From: Embiotoca jacksoni
Taxonomy: Eukaryota > Chordata > Actinopteri > Embiotocidae
Direction of reading: 5' to 3'
Length of the DNA stretch: 64,000 nt
Assembly (NCBI GenBank): GCA_022577435.1
Contig: JAKOON010000003.1
Location: forward strand, 1,654,501 to 1,718,500
The notes beneath the pieces were generated by a model, which saw only the letters and a program-made list of their open reading frames with translations, was not told the DNA's origin and ran no database searches. Below are positions 59,876 through 64,000 of this stretch, in pieces. Position numbers and translations under genes: made by a program. How positions within the stretch are numbered: position 1 is the stretch's first letter; each line of letters begins with the position of its first letter.

Positions 59876-61136
59876 TCATCCCTCCACCTAGTTTAAAGAA
59901 GTAATATTCATATTTTTAAATCAGATCACCTCTAAGAAAAAACAGAGATTATTTCTAGCAGAAGGAATTTCTTTTCTCGATGAAGACATTGTTCAAATTA
60001 AAGCGATTCCAAAGTACCTGAGGATCCTATCTGAATGTTGGAGATCGGGAAATGATGATTAACCTTTTTTTGAGTTCCCAACTCCTCATAAAACATGCTC
60101 ACGCGTGTTGATAGCAGTTTGCTTGAAGAAGTTAATTTCTAAATATCTCAGCTATATTTCTTTTATGGTTTAGAGGTCGTACTTCCTCTCCAGACTCAAC
60201 TCTTCAATTAAAACTAAGAATGATGGAAATGTTCACCAGCGAGTACGGTGGAAATGTTAAATCTTTACACTAACATCTATGAAGTAACACTGTGTAGACA
60301 TGAGACTCTACATCAGGTGTCGCCGAGCTTTTAGTAACATTTATTCACATAGCTGAGCTCCACCCAAACCATCTGAATCAGCTTCTTTTATATGAGCAAT
60401 CACAAATTACTCAACAGAAACATTTTGTATCACGACATCATAAATTCAGCAGCATGTGCATGTTTTTCAGTATACATTTCTTTTATGTTTTCAATTGATC
60501 ACAGATGTTCTCTAAATATCTACTTCAGTGAACACAACTCTTGTGTGGCCAAACTGGTTTGGAAAGTGTCAAATAAATCATTTCAATATTAGATTTAACT
60601 AATCAAATCTAGAGTTTCCCTTCGATTGAGACCCCCTGCCACTTCTGAAAGAAACACGTCTCAGTGTAAACCTGGTAAACAGCTGTGTGAGACTGGAGCG
60701 CTTTTCATTTGAAAAGTCGCAGTGTAACTTTGATCTCTCACTCACTTGGTGACAGACACTCTTTATAGCTCCGCCCCCTCTGTTGCGATCCAGCTGAAAA
60801 TATTGTATTTATGTTATTTACCTAATTTCTGAGCAGCTGTTTGCCTCCAGTTTAGTGTGAGAGTCTGCTGTGTTTCTGTCCTCTGATCTCTGTGTCTCAC
60901 TGTGGGCGGAGTTCAACCATCTGAATAAGTCTACGTGTGGAAAACACTGCATATTGTTCGAACCTTCAGTGAGCTAATTAGATTCGGTGTCGCAGGCTGC
61001 TGGTAGTTCGCAAGCTACGTGTTGGAGACTCCTGCTTCTGCTCGTCACTTCACTGGCCATACCATTTTTTTCTGTTGCATGTGCCATATTCACATAGCCT
61101 ACTGAAGTTCTTATATTAGTATTGAAATCAAGCAAT
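59876..61136. other. Non-coding stretch
   Basis: No feature recognised. Confidence 0.6.
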
Positions 61137-61612
61137 CATCAGTGAGGTCATCGTTGGTTTGTGAACGTTATGAATCCTCCAGTTCAGATTCTGTCCGTCA
61201 CCATCTTTGCTAGTTCGGAGCGGTTTGGAGCAGGAAGTGACCATATTTGGACGAGCTGGGGGAGGAGCCAGCGGTGGATCTGACCAACCTGATTGGAAAC
61301 CATGATGATACTACGTCCCGCCCACCGATAGCTGTAATCTGACTGCACCACAGGCCTGTCAATCAAACAGACAGGTCTTCTTGAATCTTCTTTTCTAATG
61401 AATGAGGGATTATTTTCAGATGGACCTCCAGAAAACTAATAAGAAGGAGTGACTTTAGCTAACAACACCGAGATAACTGATGGACACATTTTATTCACTT
61501 TGGATTTGATGAGAGAAGTTGAATGGGAGTCTATGGAGCCGGAGGCTTTTTGGAGCCGACCTCTAGTGGCACTCGCTGGTATTGCAGCTGAAGACACTTC
61601 TGCATCAGCCTA
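61137..61612 (+). repeat. Family A dispersed repeat, full copy 3
   Basis: Same 5' and 3' limits as copies 1 and 2, but lacks a 16-bp segment containing CACGCCCCCAAAAA. Confidence 0.85.
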
Positions 61613-62964
61613 ATTTTTCAGACTGTTGGTGTAAACAGGCTGGCAGGAAGGGCTGTTCTTCTTCTTCTTCAGACTAAATGTTGGGGTAACTGTCTCGCTC
61701 TGTTCTGCCATGTTAAGAAGAATTCAGACCAGATGCCCTGCAGTCAAAACGTGCTTATTGTTAAGTTGTGATTGAATCAGAGGCGTCTACATGTGACTAT
61801 ATGAAGTAGACTCTTTTAAGGTGGGAATTAAGAACAAAGTGTACTGAAGCAAATTAAACCACAAGTCATGTTGTCTTCATTGTCCCTAACCATCAGAGGC
61901 TGAAACAGCAGTGTCAGGAGAACACACATTCTGGTGCTGGAATGTGTTTTTATTAGTGCAGCATGGGGATGCTTCCAGTCAAACATCACATCTGCCTCGC
62001 ACAGATTTCTGCAGACCTCGGTCTGCCCTTCCTGCCGGCCTGTTTACACCAAACCTCCGTCTTCCTCTCTCTAAAAACTACAAAGAAGTCTAAACTTTAA
62101 TTCGGTGGCTGGGAATCAATCAACACAAACAAATGTGTTGATACCATGAAATAAGCCATTGTACATTTCCATGGGAAACATCAACAAATACCAGAAAATA
62201 ATAAGGCTTTGCATGTTATCGTCCTGGCTTCACTTACAGGCGTCAACATGAGTTATTAATGATGTCACAGATATCGATTCTTCTAATTTTGGTGTCAAAA
62301 TCAAACACAGAGCTTCATCCAAATAATAACTTTATAAATGCACAACATAATTACTTAGTGATATTGGTGCAGACATGCAACTTACAACTTCACAGCACAG
62401 GCACAGTGCATGAAGTACCACACCCTGCAGACCATAATACTCCAGGTTACAACTTCACATATTCAGGCATTTAGACCTTGAGTGGTTTACCTGAGGACAA
62501 GATGAATCACACTGTCAGGATAAAACTGCTAACATAGTGCCAGCGTTGGGAATAGAGTGGTGTTGTTTGGCTGTTGCTATGGTAACAATAAATAGCACAC
62601 TAATTAGAGGTAACAGTTGGACGCTGCCCTGTAAAGAATGGGGAGAGTTTCATTTGTGCTGATGTGAATTAAAAAAAGAAAGGGGGTGGGGGGGCAGCTT
62701 GGGGCAAGAAGATAATAGAATCAGGGAGTGTCTGTTTGACTCTAATGTTCATTTCTATCAACAACAATATCTATATTATAAAGATTGCATTTCATTGCAT
62801 TGAGTTGAATTTGTATTTCTAACTTCTAATTTCTCTGAACAATCTGGGAATTTATGAAATAAACTAAAATCTCTGATCTTCAGCTGCCACAACAGGATGT
62901 AATGATTCAGTTCTTACTCTGCAACTTATTGCTGTATTTCATGTCTCACACTGCATGTTAACTT
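61613..62964. other. Non-coding stretch
   Basis: A short G-rich run at 62,680-62,695. Nothing else recognised. Confidence 0.6.
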
Positions 62965-63172
62965 TGATCCTTTTATTCCATACATGTATTTTCCTATTGT
63001 TTTTGTTTCTTTTATTTTAATGCATTAATCAATGCTTTTAATTGTTTTTAAATGTATTTTTAAGGTGCGTTTCTTTTGCTTGGTTTTTGATGCTTGTATT
63101 GTTTTTATGTGAAGCACTTTGAATTGCCTTGTTGTTTAAATGTGGTGCACAAATACACTTGCCTTGCCTAAT
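62965..63172 (+). repeat. Dispersed repeat 3' end
   Basis: T-rich sequence leading to GTGAAGCACTTTGAATTGCC and ATACACTTGCCTTGCCTAA. I recognise this as the 3' end of a common fish repeat; class not certain. Confidence 0.5.
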
Positions 63173-64000
63173 CTCGTGTTCATCTCTCAGTGTATATTGA
63201 TGAGTAATCACTCTGCTGTTCCACTACAACTGCTGCCACCTTTAATTCTTTGTTTCCAACATGAAATCATGTTCAGTGTGCACTAACAGAGCAGTATCCT
63301 TCGACCATGACACGGCAGCCTTTCCTCTGACATCAGCACCAACACGAGGTCCAGGACTGAATGTCTGATCCCAACAAACATGTTAAAGAGAAGCTCCAAG
63401 AAAACACCTGCTGCTCTTGTCAGGGTTAGTCAGTTAGTTAGTGATATTGACAGGATGTGCTTTTCCACACGAGACATTCTTACCAGTAGAAGAAGAACAG
63501 GTGTAAATAATAAAAATAGTGCTTAAAATTAGGAACCAGAGAATAATCTGCATGTCTGCTTCAACACAGATTGGATCAAATCGTTAAGTCACTTTACTTA
63601 TCACATACAGCAGAGTTAAACACAACATACACGGACCAAAGTCCTGCACAACTTCAGACAGAATTAAAACACATTGAATTACAATAAAGCTGCAATACAC
63701 ATCAAAGAAAAACAAATTAAAGACAAAAATTGAAACTGAATTAATCCAAAATAATATGAGCAGCCTTTAATATACGAGACATAAATAACACAAGTAGCTT
63801 CAACCTGTAAAACTGTTAAGTCACGTGACCCTGAGTGTCCTCTCACCTGGAGAAGTAAATTCAATGTTTCGGCTGCACGTGGCTGCCAGCAGCGGGGAGG
63901 GACATTATCACCTCGTCAGAGAAGGAGGCTGAAAAAAACGTGGAAAAAAAAGAGCAGAGCAAAAAGGGGGAGCTGAGGACTCTCCTTCAGGCATCCCAAC
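63173..64000. other. Non-coding stretch at the right edge
   Basis: No exon recognised. The last 130 bp are purine-rich and could belong to a feature that continues beyond the window. Confidence 0.55.

Overview
This is vertebrate nuclear DNA, almost certainly from a teleost fish and probably a percomorph. The evidence is spliced vertebrate genes with canonical GT/AG introns, very frequent (GT)n/(CA)n microsatellites, an intact Tc1-type transposon, and several dispersed repeats of kinds common in fish genomes. The species cannot be named from the sequence.

The left third (1 to about 21,680) is one plus-strand gene, a Gi-class G-protein alpha subunit best matched to gnai2. Seven coding exons are present (coding exons 2-8, 950 bp), each with the length and phase expected of the family, plus a non-coding 3'UTR exon. 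Exon 1 (118 bp expected) is not in the window and should lie to the left, so bases 1-8338 are taken as intron 1. Intron 2 carries a complete Tc1/mariner element with an open 346-codon transposase frame. Introns 3 and 4 carry a piggyBac-like TTAA element and a reversed copy of a dispersed repeat called family A here.

After 3.5 kb of intergenic DNA comes a second plus-strand gene, inka1 (about 25,230-27,870), a PAK4-inhibiting Inka-box protein. It has two CCAAT boxes and a TATA box, a non-coding exon 1, a 33-bp exon holding the start codon, and one large coding exon. The acceptor of the large exon is preceded by a (CTCCT)n microsatellite that forms its polypyrimidine tract. From memory, human GNAI2 and INKA1 share 3p21.31 and GNAI3 and INKA2 share 1p13, so the linkage looks like an ancient paralogon.

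The remaining 36 kb (27,870-64,000) contains no gene I can recognise. It holds microsatellites, minisatellites, three near-identical copies of family A, a second piggyBac-like element, fragments of other fish repeats, a LINE fragment fused to minisatellites, and a few weak exon-like or promoter-like signals recorded as candidates. Names 'family A, C, D' are labels used only in this annotation. Repeat boundaries were judged by eye and are approximate unless a target site is quoted. No new multi-gene system was found; the main points of interest are young transposable elements, repeat-borne nuclear-receptor motifs and repeats placed at splice sites.
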